Position numbers and translations under genes: made by a program
Origin: STD1-80 sp043802745
GTDB lineage: Bacteria; Patescibacteriota; Minisyncoccia; Minisyncoccales; CG1-02-41-26
Length of the DNA: 27,342 bases
Assembly (NCBI GenBank): GCA_043802745.1
Contig: JAZDKU010000003.1
Span: 1 to 27,342 of the forward strand
Reading direction: 5' to 3'
Notes under the pieces: model-generated
Told to the model about the DNA's origin: nothing
Seen by the model: the letters and a program-made list of their open reading frames with translations, nothing else
The model's database searches: none
Shown: piece after piece, positions 7,449-15,120 of the stretch
Numbering within the stretch: the stretch's first letter is position 1
How the letters are laid out: every line of letters begins with the position of its first letter

Positions 7449-10400
7449 TTACGCTTCCAATATTTCTTCGATTTCTTCGCAGATTAGCTTGGGGGAGTTG
7501 TCTCGAAAGTCCACTTTGCCAGTAATAAGAACAATTTTATTTTCTTGAAACGCTTCTAAGTTATTTTCTAGAACACCTGGAAAAACAACCACCTCGGCCT
7601 TGTCAGTTAAATCCTCAATCTTCACAAAAAGCATAGGCTGACCTGCTTTAGTGAGGATTTTTTTTATGGAAGAAATTATTCCGCCAATTTTTACTTTCTG
7701 CCTGGGGAACTGGTCTTTTAGCTGATTTATGGGCAAAGCTTTCTTGGCAAGGTAGCTTTTTACATTTTCTAACGGATGCGAAGAAATGTAAAGACCTAAC
7801 AACTCTTTTTCCCAATCTAGTCTTTGTTTGTCGGGAATAGGCGGACCGTCTTTTAGCTGAAAGCTTGGGGTTGGGGTGGCCATGGCGGCAAATAAGCTTA
7901 CTTGAGTATTGGCTTTGGCTTTTCTTATTTCCCGGTTAAAGGCTAAAATATCTTCTAAATTATTTAACAGCTTGCCTCTTTCCTCAAATTTATCAAAAGC
8001 CCCTGTTTTTATTAAAGCTTCCATTGATTTTTTGTTGAAGTCTTTAGTGTCAATGCGAGAGACAAAATCGGCAAAAGAAGCAAATTGGCCGTTAATTTTG
8101 CGTTCTTCTAAAATTGTTTCCACAATATTTTCGCCCACATTCTTAATAGCCAGCAAGCCAAATCTAATTTGTTTTTTGTCTGGCACCACTGAAAAATTGC
8201 GAAAGCTTTCATTAACATCAGGCTGGAGCACTTCAATAGCCATGTCTTTGCACTCGTCAATTAAAAAAGCAATGCGTTCCACATCAGATTTTTCTGAAGT
8301 TAAAACAGCGGCCATAAATTCCACTGGAAAATGCGCTTTTAAATAAGCAGTGTGGTAGGCAATAATCGCATAAGCCACGCTGTGGGATTTATTAAAGCCA
8401 TACTGGGCAAAGGGCAAGATCCATTCCCAAAGCCGTTCGCCGATTATTTTTGTGCTGCCGTTTTTAGCCACGCCTTCGACAAATTTATCTTTTTGCGCTC
8501 TTAATAATTCAGGAATTTTTTTGCCAATTGCTTTTCTTAAAGTGTCCGCTTCCGGCAGGGTGAAGCCAGCTACGTCTCTGGCAATTTGCATTAATTGTTC
8601 TTGATAAATACAAACCCCGTATGTTTTTTCTAAAATTGGCTTTAAGTTGGGGTGCATATATTCAATGGGCTTTTTTCCCATTTTTTTATCAATATAATCA
8701 GGGATAAACTGCATAGGGCCTGGTCGATATAAAGCTACCATAGCCACAATATCTTCTAAAACTGTTGGCTTTAATTCTTTTAAATATCGTTTCATGCCGC
8801 TGCTTTCCAATTGAAAAATTGATGTTGACTGGCCTTTTTGAAGAAGCTTATAAGTTTTGGCATCATCAAAGGGAATGTTGGCTAAGTCTAGAGACTCGCC
8901 CTTAACTTTGTAAATTCTCGCTAGGGCGTCTTCAATAATAGTTAAATTTTTCAAGCCCAAGAGATCCATTTTTAAAAGCCCAAGATCATCAATGGCGTGC
9001 ATTTCGTATTGAGTGATAATTGTTTGGTCGCCCTGATTAGGGAATTGCAATGGCACGATTTCATCTAAAGGTTCTTTGGAAATAACCACGCCACAAGCAT
9101 GGGTTGAAGCATGGCGAGCCACACCTTCAAGTTTTTTGGCAAAATCAATAAGCGCTCTAGCGCTGGCGTCAGTGTCATAAAGTTGGCGGAATTCGGTTAC
9201 TTTTTCCAGGCAGTTGCTTAGAGAAAAGCCAAAAGGCACCATCTTGGCAATTTGGTCGCAAAAAGCATAGGGCAATTCCATGGCTCGGCCAACATCGCGA
9301 ATAACCGCACGGGACGCCATGGTGCCAAAAGTAATAATTTGCGCCACATTGGCTTTACCATATTTTTCGGAAATATAGTTTATTACTTCATCGCGTCGCC
9401 TGTCGGTAAAATCTAAATCAATGTCGGGCATAGAAATTCTTTCTGGGTTTAAAAATCTTTCAAATAAAAGCCCGTATTGCAAGGGATTTACTTCAGTAAT
9501 ATTTAATAAATAAGCCACCAAAGAGCCTCCAGCCGAGCCTCTTCCTGGCCCCACCACTACGCGGTTATTTTTTGCCCAATTAACGAAATCTTGCACAATT
9601 AAAAAATAACCAGCAAACCCGGTTTGCGTAACAACGGAAAGCTCGTAGTCTAGCCGTTTTTTCGCTTCTTCAATATCTGGAAATTGGCTAATCTTTTTTT
9701 CAAGTCCCTGATGGGCTAAGGTTTTTAAATAATCTTCTGGGCTTTCACTGTTGGGAGTAGGAAACACAGGTAACTTAGTTTTACCAAGCTCAAATTCAAA
9801 ATTGCACAGGTCAACAATTTTTTGTGTGTTTGAAAAAGCTTCTCTTACTCCTATCTTTTCGCAAAAAGCAAACATTTCTTCTGAAGATTTCATGGAAAAA
9901 TCTCCATCAAGCATAGAGAGCCGTTCTTGGTCTCCTGATTTTGCCCCTGTGTTTATTTGCATTAAAATATCTTGGGCCGTGGCATCGTCTTTTTCCAGAT
10001 AGTGGCAGTCGTTGGTAGCCACTAGAGGAATATTTAATTCGCGAGAAAGCTCAATCAGCCCTTGATTGGCTTTGCTTTGCTCTGGTATGTTTAGATGCTC
10101 TTGAATTTCTAAATAAAAATTATTATTGCCAAACATTTTTTGATATTTTTTAGCCAACTCTATTGCCTCATTTTTTTTATTATTAATAAGGGCTCTGGGG
10201 ATTTGCCCCTTAATGCAAGCAGTCAAGGCAATTAAGCCTTCGCTGTGTTTTTCTAAAAGATCGTTGTCAATTCTTGGCTTATAATAAAATCCCTCTAAGT
10301 GAGCTTTGGTGATAAGCTTGACTAGATTTTTATAACCAGTTTCATTTTTAGCTAAAAGTATTAAATGAAATCTTTTATCGTCAATATTTGGCCTTTTATT

Positions 10401-10631
10401 GAGCATGCCCTCTGGGGCAACATAAAACTCACAACCAATAATTGGCTTTATACCAGCAGCCTTAGCTTTTTTATAAAACTCCACCGCGCAATATAAAACG
10501 CCGTGGTCGGTTATTGCCACAGCTGTCATATTGAGAGCTTTTGCTCGCTTGAGGATGTCATCTATTTTTGCTAATCCGTCTAAAAGCGAGTAATGGCTGT
10601 GAAAGTGTAAGTGGGTGAAATTTCCCTCCAT
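7449..10631 (-). CDS. dnaE: DNA polymerase III alpha subunit
   Basis: The replicative C-family DNA polymerase subunit (1060 aa, close to the usual DnaE size). The N-terminal PHP domain opens with THLHFHSHYSLLDGLAKI and includes ITDHGVLY. The palm shows GPGRGSAGGS and the catalytic aspartates in MPDIDLDF at about residue 400. The fingers region includes ALYRPGPM, and the helix-hairpin-helix and OB-fold follow (KIGGIISSIKK, ending KLICEEIEEILEA). Nothing is truncated. The ATG is 1 base beyond the stop of the upstream beta-helix gene, so the two form a transcription unit. No SD is apparent. Confidence 0.97.
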   Translation of the reverse strand: MEGNFTHLHFHSHYSLLDGLAKIDDILKRAKALNMTAVAITDHGVLYCAVEFYKKAKAAGIKPIIGCEFYVAPEGMLNKRPNIDDKRFHLILLAKNETGYKNLVKLITKAHLEGFYYKPRIDNDLLEKHSEGLIALTACIKGQIPRALINNKKNEAIELAKKYQKMFGNNNFYLEIQEHLNIPEQSKANQGLIELSRELNIPLVATNDCHYLEKDDATAQDILMQINTGAKSGDQERLSMLDGDFSMKSSEEMFAFCEKIGVREAFSNTQKIVDLCNFEFELGKTKLPVFPTPNSESPEDYLKTLAHQGLEKKISQFPDIEEAKKRLDYELSVVTQTGFAGYFLIVQDFVNWAKNNRVVVGPGRGSAGGSLVAYLLNITEVNPLQYGLLFERFLNPERISMPDIDLDFTDRRRDEVINYISEKYGKANVAQIITFGTMASRAVIRDVGRAMELPYAFCDQIAKMVPFGFSLSNCLEKVTEFRQLYDTDASARALIDFAKKLEGVARHASTHACGVVISKEPLDEIVPLQFPNQGDQTIITQYEMHAIDDLGLLKMDLLGLKNLTIIEDALARIYKVKGESLDLANIPFDDAKTYKLLQKGQSTSIFQLESSGMKRYLKELKPTVLEDIVAMVALYRPGPMQFIPDYIDKKMGKKPIEYMHPNLKPILEKTYGVCIYQEQLMQIARDVAGFTLPEADTLRKAIGKKIPELLRAQKDKFVEGVAKNGSTKIIGERLWEWILPFAQYGFNKSHSVAYAIIAYHTAYLKAHFPVEFMAAVLTSEKSDVERIAFLIDECKDMAIEVLQPDVNESFRNFSVVPDKKQIRFGLLAIKNVGENIVETILEERKINGQFASFADFVSRIDTKDFNKKSMEALIKTGAFDKFEERGKLLNNLEDILAFNREIRKAKANTQVSLFAAMATPTPSFQLKDGPPIPDKQRLDWEKELLGLYISSHPLENVKSYLAKKALPINQLKDQFPRQKVKIGGIISSIKKILTKAGQPMLFVKIEDLTDKAEVVVFPGVLENNLEAFQENKIVLITGKVDFRDNSPKLICEEIEEILEA

Positions 10632-10632
10632 A

Positions 10633-11307
10633 TTATTCTATAACTTCTTTGCTTTTTAGCCCGGTGAGCTCAACGTCTCCTTTAAAATTAGCATTTTTTG
10701 TGATAAAACTGTTACCGATTTGCGCTGATTTTAAATTAACCGTATTGGCCACATAAGAATTCATCATATCTAAAGATCCTTCAATAAATATTTCTCTGGC
10801 GTCAAACCCGCCCGTTATCATGGATTCTCTCATATAAATGTCGCCTCTTATTATTAGGCCAACATGGTAGGCGTCATTTATTTTTGCTTTTCTTAAAATA
10901 ACATCATCTCTAATTTGGGATTTTGTGAGGCTTAAAAATCCAGAAACAACCATACTTTCTCCGTTTAAGGAGCCTTTTATGGTGGTTGAGATTAAATTTA
11001 AAACTCCGTTTATTTTTGCGTTTATGAGAATTAAGTCGCCTTCAATAGAGGCAGACCCAGCAGAAAAAGACTCTTTCACAACCGCTCCCTCTAAATTTAT
11101 TTGGCCCTGAATAGTAGTCTCTTCTAAAGAAATAACATGCATAACAATGGCATTTTTTAAATTAAGGCCTGTTTCTACCACGCGTTTGCGCAAAATTATT
11201 GAAGAAATAATCTTGTCTTCAAAATTGGCATCGTGGCCCTGAAGCTCAGCCATGCGTATTTCTTGCTCAACATCATATCTACTTAAAATATCTTTTTGTG
11301 AAACCAT
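10633..11307 (-). CDS. Repeat protein with predicted beta-helix fold (pentapeptide/bactofilin-like)
   Basis: I start this at ATG 11307 (MVSQKDILSRYDVEQE); the frame runs further upstream but only through rnhB. It gives 224 aa. After a ~45-residue charged N-terminus the rest is a run of roughly 20-residue units alternating short hydrophobic strands and Gly/Asn turns (GQINLEGAVV, GDLILINAKI, GSLNGESMVV, GSLDMMNSYV). This pattern is typical of right-handed beta-helices, such as pentapeptide-repeat or bactofilin-type proteins. There is no signal peptide or membrane segment. It sits 1 base before dnaE and diverges from rnhB. Which beta-helix family it belongs to, and its function, are open; a cytoskeletal or scaffold role is only an analogy. 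Confidence 0.65.
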   Translation of the reverse strand: MVSQKDILSRYDVEQEIRMAELQGHDANFEDKIISSIILRKRVVETGLNLKNAIVMHVISLEETTIQGQINLEGAVVKESFSAGSASIEGDLILINAKINGVLNLISTTIKGSLNGESMVVSGFLSLTKSQIRDDVILRKAKINDAYHVGLIIRGDIYMRESMITGGFDAREIFIEGSLDMMNSYVANTVNLKSAQIGNSFITKNANFKGDVELTGLKSKEVIE

Positions 11308-11346
11308 ATTTGTGTTTCCGTTTATAATTAAGTTATTATAATTTAT

Positions 11347-11955
11347 ATGCCAAGCAGAAGCAAGAAAATTATTTTTGGGGTGGATGAAGTTGGCCGCGGT
11401 CCTTTGGCTGGTCCAGTTTTTGCCGTGGCAATTACTATGTTCCGCCCCACCCCTCGGCTCCAAGCCGAGGAGTGGGGCGGAACAGTTAAGGACTCAAAAA
11501 AGTTAAGCGCAAAGCAGCGAGAAGAGATTTATGATTTCTTAAAAGGTCGCCCAGAAGTTTTTTGGGCAATTGGCAAGATTTCAGAAAAAATAATAGACAA
11601 AATAAACATTTTGCAAGCCACCAAGCTAGCCATGGAAAAAGCTACGTTGGCTTTAGAAAAGAAAATTAACAAGCAAGCAGATATGTTGCTGATTGATGGT
11701 AATTTTAGTATTAACTTAAGCAGGCCCCAACAATCAATTATAAAAGGCGATGAGAAAATATTTTTAATATCTTTAGCGTCTATAGTAGCTAAAGTAGAAA
11801 GAGATAGGCTAATGCAAAAAATGCACAAAAAATATCCCCAATATGGTTTTAACAAACATAAGGGCTACGGCACACCCCAGCACCTCTCTGCCCTAGCCAC
11901 CCACGGCCCCTGCCCTCTCCATAGAGAGAGTTTTAAGTGCAAGCTATTGCAATAA
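11347..11955 (+). CDS. rnhB: Ribonuclease HII, with a palindromic insertion
   Basis: RNase HII cleaves RNA in RNA-DNA hybrids and removes single ribonucleotides from DNA. The acidic active site is intact: the DEVGRGPLAGP motif near the N-terminus, Asp in LLIDGNF and Asp in the SIVAKVERDRLM helix, with the C-terminal GFNKHKGYGTPQHL and THGPCPLHRESF signatures. At 202 aa it is normal in size. A 45-nt hairpin encodes residues ~31-46 (FRPTPRLQAEEWGG), directly before VKDSKKLS, where other RNase HII proteins have a short loop. No SD is seen; the AT-rich 39-bp gap shared with the divergent beta-helix gene probably holds both promoters. Confidence 0.95.
   Translation: MPSRSKKIIFGVDEVGRGPLAGPVFAVAITMFRPTPRLQAEEWGGTVKDSKKLSAKQREEIYDFLKGRPEVFWAIGKISEKIIDKINILQATKLAMEKATLALEKKINKQADMLLIDGNFSINLSRPQQSIIKGDEKIFLISLASIVAKVERDRLMQKMHKKYPQYGFNKHKGYGTPQHLSALATHGPCPLHRESFKCKLLQ
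11439..11483. repeat. 45-nt hairpin inside rnhB
   Basis: Two 20-nt arms (GTTCCGCCCCACCCCTCGGC and its complement with one mismatch) surround a TCCAA loop. It is in frame, and its sequence differs from the miaA/miaB/thrS elements, so it represents another family of in-gene palindrome. Confidence 0.85.
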
Positions 11956-11982
11956 AATGTTTTTTTTGGTATTTTAAAACAT

Positions 11983-12285
11983 ATGAGTGTTCCAAAAAGA
12001 CATCTTACAAAATCAAGAGTAAAAAAGCGAAGAATGCATCAATTTATTGAGGAGGCATGTTTGGGTGCGTGCCCAAAATGCAGAAAGCCAAGAAAATTGC
12101 ATGCTGTTTGTCCAAACTGCGGATTTTACAAAGGCAAAGAAGTTGTTAATGTTTTAGCTAAGCTAGAAAAGAAAGAAAGAAAATTAAGAGAAAAGGAAAT
12201 TAAAGAAACTGAAAAGGAGCAGAAAAAGAATCCGCCAGCTGGCGGACCAATGACATTGGAGGAACTTAGTAAAAAGAAATTCTAA
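11983..12285 (+). CDS. rpmF: Large-subunit ribosomal protein bL32 with extended C-terminus
   Basis: bL32 is a small zinc-ribbon protein of the 50S subunit. The N-terminus SVPKRHLTKSRVKKRRMH is typical, and the zinc ribbon is visible as CPKC and CPNC. The usual protein has about 55-60 residues; here a further ~40 residues form a highly charged Lys/Glu coiled stretch. This tail contains PPAGG, encoded by the palindrome at 12231-12246. No SD. nusB begins 3 bases after the stop. Confidence 0.93.
   Translation: MSVPKRHLTKSRVKKRRMHQFIEEACLGACPKCRKPRKLHAVCPNCGFYKGKEVVNVLAKLEKKERKLREKEIKETEKEQKKNPPAGGPMTLEELSKKKF
12231..12246. repeat. 16-nt palindrome inside rpmF
   Basis: TCCGCCAGCTGGCGGA is perfectly self-complementary, shares CGCCAGCTGGCG with the thrS palindrome, and encodes PPAGG in frame within the charged tail of L32. 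Confidence 0.6.
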
Positions 12286-12288
12286 ATT

Positions 12289-12765
12289 ATGGCATCTCGT
12301 CATATTGCCCGTTCTATAGTTTTGCAATCATTATACGAGTGGGATTTTTACCAAAAGCAATCCGACTTGTTTTCTGTTTTAGAGCGCAATATGCAAGAGT
12401 TTGGTGGGGGATTTGACGAGCAAGATTTTGCTCGAGCGCTTACCAAAGGAGTAGTTGCCAACCTAGAAAAGCTAGACAAAATTATTGCAACATCAGCCCC
12501 AGAGCGGCCAATCGACCAACTAAGCATTATCGATAGAAACGTTATTCGCATCGGGCTTTTTGAGCTTTTGTATGAGGATACCACTCAAGTGCCTCCAAAA
12601 GTAGCCATTAATGAGGCCATAGAGTTAGCCAAAAGTTTTGGCGGGCCAAGCTCGGGCAAATTTGTTAACGGAGTTTTGGGAGCAATCTACAACGAAATGC
12701 CCCGCGAAGAGGAGTCGCCAAAACCAGAATTAGAAATTCCGGCTGAGGAAGAAAAACATGATTGA
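12289..12765 (+). CDS. nusB: Transcription antitermination factor NusB
   Basis: NusB pairs with ribosomal protein S10 on boxA RNA to support antitermination of rRNA operons. The all-helical family features are clear: SRHIARSIVLQSLYEWDF at the N-terminus, RPIDQLSIIDRNVIRIGLFELL in the middle, and PPKVAINEAIELAKSFGG followed by FVNGVLGAIYNE. The 158-aa length is normal, with a short acidic Pro/Glu tail. It starts 3 bases after rpmF and its last 8 bases overlap rnc, consistent with one rpmF-nusB-rnc-rpsP operon. Confidence 0.95.
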   Translation: MASRHIARSIVLQSLYEWDFYQKQSDLFSVLERNMQEFGGGFDEQDFARALTKGVVANLEKLDKIIATSAPERPIDQLSIIDRNVIRIGLFELLYEDTTQVPPKVAINEAIELAKSFGGPSSGKFVNGVLGAIYNEMPREEESPKPELEIPAEEEKHD

Positions 12766-13447
12766 TTTTTCAATATTAGAAAAAAAATTAAATACAGAGT
12801 TTATAAACAAAGCGCTTTTAGAACAGGCCTTTTGCCACCGCTCTTATTTAAACGAAAACCCTGGATTTCACTCTGACCACAACGAACGTTTGGAGTTTTT
12901 GGGTGATGCGGTTTTAGAGCTAGTGGTTACTGAACATTTGTTTAAAGAATACAACAATGCAGAGGGGGAGATGACTAATTGGCGAGCTGCTTTGGTAAAT
13001 GCCATAACCCTGTCCGGGATTGCCCAAGACCTGGGTTTTGGGGATTATTTGCTTTTATCCAAAGGCGAAGCCAAAGACACAGGCAAGGCCAGGCAGTATA
13101 TTCTAGCCAACACCATCGAAGCTTTTCTTGGCGCCCTATACCTTGACCAGGGCTATGAAAAGTGTAAAGTATTTATTGAAGACAATATTATTAAAGAATT
13201 GCCCAAAATTTTAAAAGAGGGCTCGCACCGCGACGCAAAATCATATTTCCAGGAAATGGCTCAGGAAAAAACAAGAATAACCCCAACGTATAAAGTGATA
13301 AAAGATTGGGGCCCAGACCATGCTAAAAACTTTGTGGTGGGAGTATTCTTGGACAAGGAAATGGTGGCTGAAGGCGAGGGTTCCTCAAAGCAGGAGGCCG
13401 AAGAATCGGCTGCCAAAAATGGTTTAAAAATAAAAAATTGGAACTAA
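12758..13447 (+). CDS. rnc: Ribonuclease III
   Basis: RNase III cuts double-stranded RNA, notably rRNA precursors. The catalytic signature HNERLEFLGDAVLELVV is present, as is the downstream metal-binding region (NTIEAFLGALYLDQG). A complete C-terminal double-stranded RNA-binding domain follows, with SYFQEMAQEKTRITPTY and KQEAEESAAKNGL. The length of 229 aa is normal. It overlaps nusB by 8 bases and lies 9 bases before rpsP. The hairpin-rich transcripts of the island immediately downstream would be natural substrates, but that is speculation. Confidence 0.96.
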   Translation: MIDFSILEKKLNTEFINKALLEQAFCHRSYLNENPGFHSDHNERLEFLGDAVLELVVTEHLFKEYNNAEGEMTNWRAALVNAITLSGIAQDLGFGDYLLLSKGEAKDTGKARQYILANTIEAFLGALYLDQGYEKCKVFIEDNIIKELPKILKEGSHRDAKSYFQEMAQEKTRITPTYKVIKDWGPDHAKNFVVGVFLDKEMVAEGEGSSKQEAEESAAKNGLKIKNWN

Positions 13448-13456
13448 AATAAAAAC

Positions 13457-13882
13457 ATGCTTTCTATACGACTTTTAAGAACAGGCAAAAAAAATCAACC
13501 ATTTTATCGAATGGTTGTCACCGACAAAAAGAATCCCCCAAGGGGCGGGCGGTTTTTGGAAATTGTGGGGTTTCTCAATCCTTTTTCTAAAGAAAAAGAT
13601 ATTAAAGCTGACAGGATAAAACATTGGATTTCTGTTGGGGCAAAACCATCGGAAACAGTGCACAATATGTTAGTTAAAGAAAAGATTATTGATGGTGAGC
13701 TAATAGCCCTACACAAAGAGCCAAAGAAAAAAGCGGTTGAAGCCAAAGCCAAAGCTGAGGCTGCAAAAGCTGAAGCAGCCAAGCCGAAAGAAGAAACATC
13801 TCCAGTAACAGAGGCACCTATTGAAGAGGTAGTAAGCAAGGATTCTGTTGAGGAAGCAGTTGAGCCTGAAAAAGCTGAATAA
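13457..13882 (+). CDS. rpsP: Small-subunit ribosomal protein bS16 with an Ala/Lys/Glu-rich tail
   Basis: bS16 is a 30S assembly protein. The core (residues 1-80) carries LSIRLLRTGKKNQPFYRMVV, FLEIVGFLNP and RIKHWISVGAKPSETV. The remaining ~60 residues are a low-complexity extension of alternating Ala, Lys and Glu, then an acidic Glu/Val stretch; the usual bS16 ends around residue 80-90. A strong terminator follows. In many bacteria rpsP is followed directly by khpA, rimM and trmD; here ~2.8 kb of accessory DNA intervenes and rimM is missing. Confidence 0.94.
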   Translation: MLSIRLLRTGKKNQPFYRMVVTDKKNPPRGGRFLEIVGFLNPFSKEKDIKADRIKHWISVGAKPSETVHNMLVKEKIIDGELIALHKEPKKKAVEAKAKAEAAKAEAAKPKEETSPVTEAPIEEVVSKDSVEEAVEPEKAE

Positions 13883-13902
13883 AATATTTATATACAAACA
13901 AT

Positions 13903-13925
13903 AACGCGGGGAAACTCGCGTTTTT
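13903..13925 (+). terminator. Rho-independent terminator of the rpsP operon
   Basis: An 8-bp stem (AACGCGGG with CTCGCGTT, one G-T pair) closes on a GAAA tetraloop and runs into a T tract. It begins 20 bases after the rpsP stop and separates the operon from the island. Confidence 0.85.
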
Positions 13926-13940
13926 GGTTGCTAATAGCTA

Positions 13941-13968
13941 TTGACAAATAAATATGGTATGTTATAAT
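13941..13968 (+). promoter_or_regulatory. Near-consensus promoter at the start of the accessory island
   Basis: TTGACA at 13941-13946 and TATAAT at 13963-13968 are perfect sigma-70-type boxes with a 16-bp spacer and an upstream TG (extended -10, TGTTATAAT). No other promoter in the window is as strong. Transcription would begin near 13975, with no ORF for about 400 bases, so the first product is probably a structured RNA. Confidence 0.8.
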
Positions 13969-13974
13969 ATAAAT

Positions 13975-14142
13975 ATTAATGAGCCTAAGAAAGTTCTTTA
14001 AAAACCCGCTAAGGGGAAGTAGTGCGCCCCTTGGCGGCGGAAACCAGAAGCTTACACTCGTGAATAGCATATAACCAATAGCTAGAGTGTTTACGAGAGA
14101 AATTGAGTAAAATTAGGATTCTGGTTCCCGCCGATTTTTTTC
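13975..14142 (+). ncRNA. Candidate ~167-nt structured RNA with its own promoter and terminator
   Basis: The strong promoter at 13941-13968 predicts a transcript starting near 13975. Its first domain is an 11-bp hairpin (CCGCTAAGGGG at 14006-14016 with CCCCTTGGCGG at 14027-14037). The second is closed by a long-range stem: GGCGG-A-AACCAGAA (14036-14049) pairs with TTCTGGTT-C-CCGCC (14119-14132), followed at once by seven T residues. The enclosed ~70 nt can form two exclusive pairings, ACACTC/GAGTGT or CTCGTGAA/TTTACGAG, which share bases. It could be an independent small RNA or an attenuator for the genes downstream. I found no signatures of tmRNA, RNase P RNA or SRP RNA; a divergent 6S-like RNA is not excluded. 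Confidence 0.55.
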
Positions 14143-14169
14143 GCGCGGATTGCTCTTTATAATTTATTC

Positions 14170-14345
14170 TTCAGGCGACCGACTTGGTTCGGAAAAGATT
14201 CGGAATCAAATTGGTCGCTTGACGACCAAATAGTGAATGCCTGACCGAAGGCTTGGATTTTAGGGGTACACGACAAACCCCTTCCATACTTCCCAGAGAG
14301 TCCATCGGGCGATTGCCCATATTTATTTGTGATTTTCGGGATTAG
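14170..14345 (+). ncRNA. Structured leader region before the first island gene
   Basis: There is no ORF here. A 17-bp hairpin at 14173-14220 pairs AGGCGACCGACTTGGTT with AATCAAATTGGTCGCTT (some G-T pairs, one mismatch). It is followed by small hairpins GCCT/AGGC (14239-14252), AGGGGT/ACCCCT (14262-14282) and GGGC/GCCC (14307-14318). A TATAAT at 14158-14163 lacks a convincing -35. It may be a second RNA or the 5' UTR of the gene at 14375. No known riboswitch pattern was recognised. Confidence 0.4.
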
Positions 14346-14374
14346 TTTTGTTTGTCGTTTTGGAGGATTTTGAA

Positions 14375-14809
14375 ATGTTGAGTTTATTTTTTTCTCCGGT
14401 TATTTTTGGTCTGAATGACAACGGTGTTTCTTTTTCAGCTATTAATGGTGGTGGACTCTACACACCAGTCGAAGGATTTCCTGATGTAGAATATTTTTCA
14501 AATTTTGCCACCTCTGGGCATGACTACAAGGTCAATGGAAAAGAGGTCACAATAGACTACAGAGGAGTCGTTGTCGACAAAAAAAGGATTTCCCCTTGGC
14601 AGGATGGGGGGAGCATACAAATCGAAGGCAATTGGTTTTTTATGTATTTTTCGGAGAAAGGATCGGTAGATAGCAATAGGCTATACGCTTACAAATCTAT
14701 TGTTATCCGAGCACGGGATATTCGCAGGATAAAGAAGTATTACCGTGCCTGCCAGAAAGCGGGAATTTTTCCCGAGATTTATAACAAGTGCATGTCTCGT
14801 GCTGCATAA
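14375..14809 (+). CDS. Island protein 1, unknown function, 144 aa
   Basis: I chose ATG 14375 because GGAGG lies 9 bases upstream (14362-14366), rather than the earlier ATG at 14348. The protein opens MLSLFFSPVIFGLNDNG and is rich in Gly, Asp and aromatic residues through residue ~100 (INGGGLYTPVEGFPDVEYF, HDYKVNGKEVTIDYRG), suggesting a beta-rich domain. It ends with a basic helix (VIRARDIRRIKKYYRACQKAG). No family is recognised. Base composition is less AT-rich than in the core genes. A variable hairpin and then the conserved 51-nt hairpin follow the stop. Confidence 0.65.
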   Translation: MLSLFFSPVIFGLNDNGVSFSAINGGGLYTPVEGFPDVEYFSNFATSGHDYKVNGKEVTIDYRGVVVDKKRISPWQDGGSIQIEGNWFFMYFSEKGSVDSNRLYAYKSIVIRARDIRRIKKYYRACQKAGIFPEIYNKCMSRAA

Positions 14810-14832
14810 AAACGAGAAAAGCACAAAAATAT

Positions 14833-14938
14833 GGAGCAATAGATAAACCTCAAATTTATTTATTGCCTCCACACCCGAGTTAATAAATTTTATTTTTATT
14901 TGTTAATTCAGTTGTGGGATTTAATGAAGTTGCTCTAG
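14833..14938 (+). repeat. Post-gene hairpin unit, copy 1
   Basis: A variable hairpin (14833-14870, GGAGCAATAGATAAA with its near-complement) abuts the conserved element. The element (14871-14921) has a 12-bp stem, GAGTTAATAAAT with ATTTGTTAATTC, topped by a 9-nt loop ending TTTTT. Below this are an internal loop and a 5-bp CCACA/TGTGG stem. A tail ending TTGCTCTAG follows. The 51-nt core is identical to copy 2 except for five loop bases. Confidence 0.8.
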
Positions 14939-15120
14939 GATAAGGTAATTGGTGGAAGTTTGCAGTTCTGGTTACTTAGAACTTTAAACTTCCGCTAATA
15001 AATACAGCGGTAAAAATTGCTTAAGCTATTTTACAAATAGCTTGCCTTAAAGACAGCGCGTTATAGCTCTTATGACAAAAACCGTTTAACCTTTACGGTT
15101 TCATAAAGAGCGTACCCCCA
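14939..15120 (+). ncRNA. Hairpin array between island genes, part 1
   Basis: This is non-coding in all useful frames and filled with good hairpins. They are a two-tier hairpin at 14951-14996 (GGAAGTTT/AAACTTCC outside AGTTCT/AGAACT), CCGC/GCGG (14992-15010), a perfect 9-bp hairpin at 15023-15043 (AAGCTATTT, TAC loop), and a nested one at 15066-15111 (GCTCTTATGA/TCATAAAGAGC around AAACCGT/ACGGTTT). The density suggests a folded RNA of several domains rather than spacer DNA. Confidence 0.45.
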
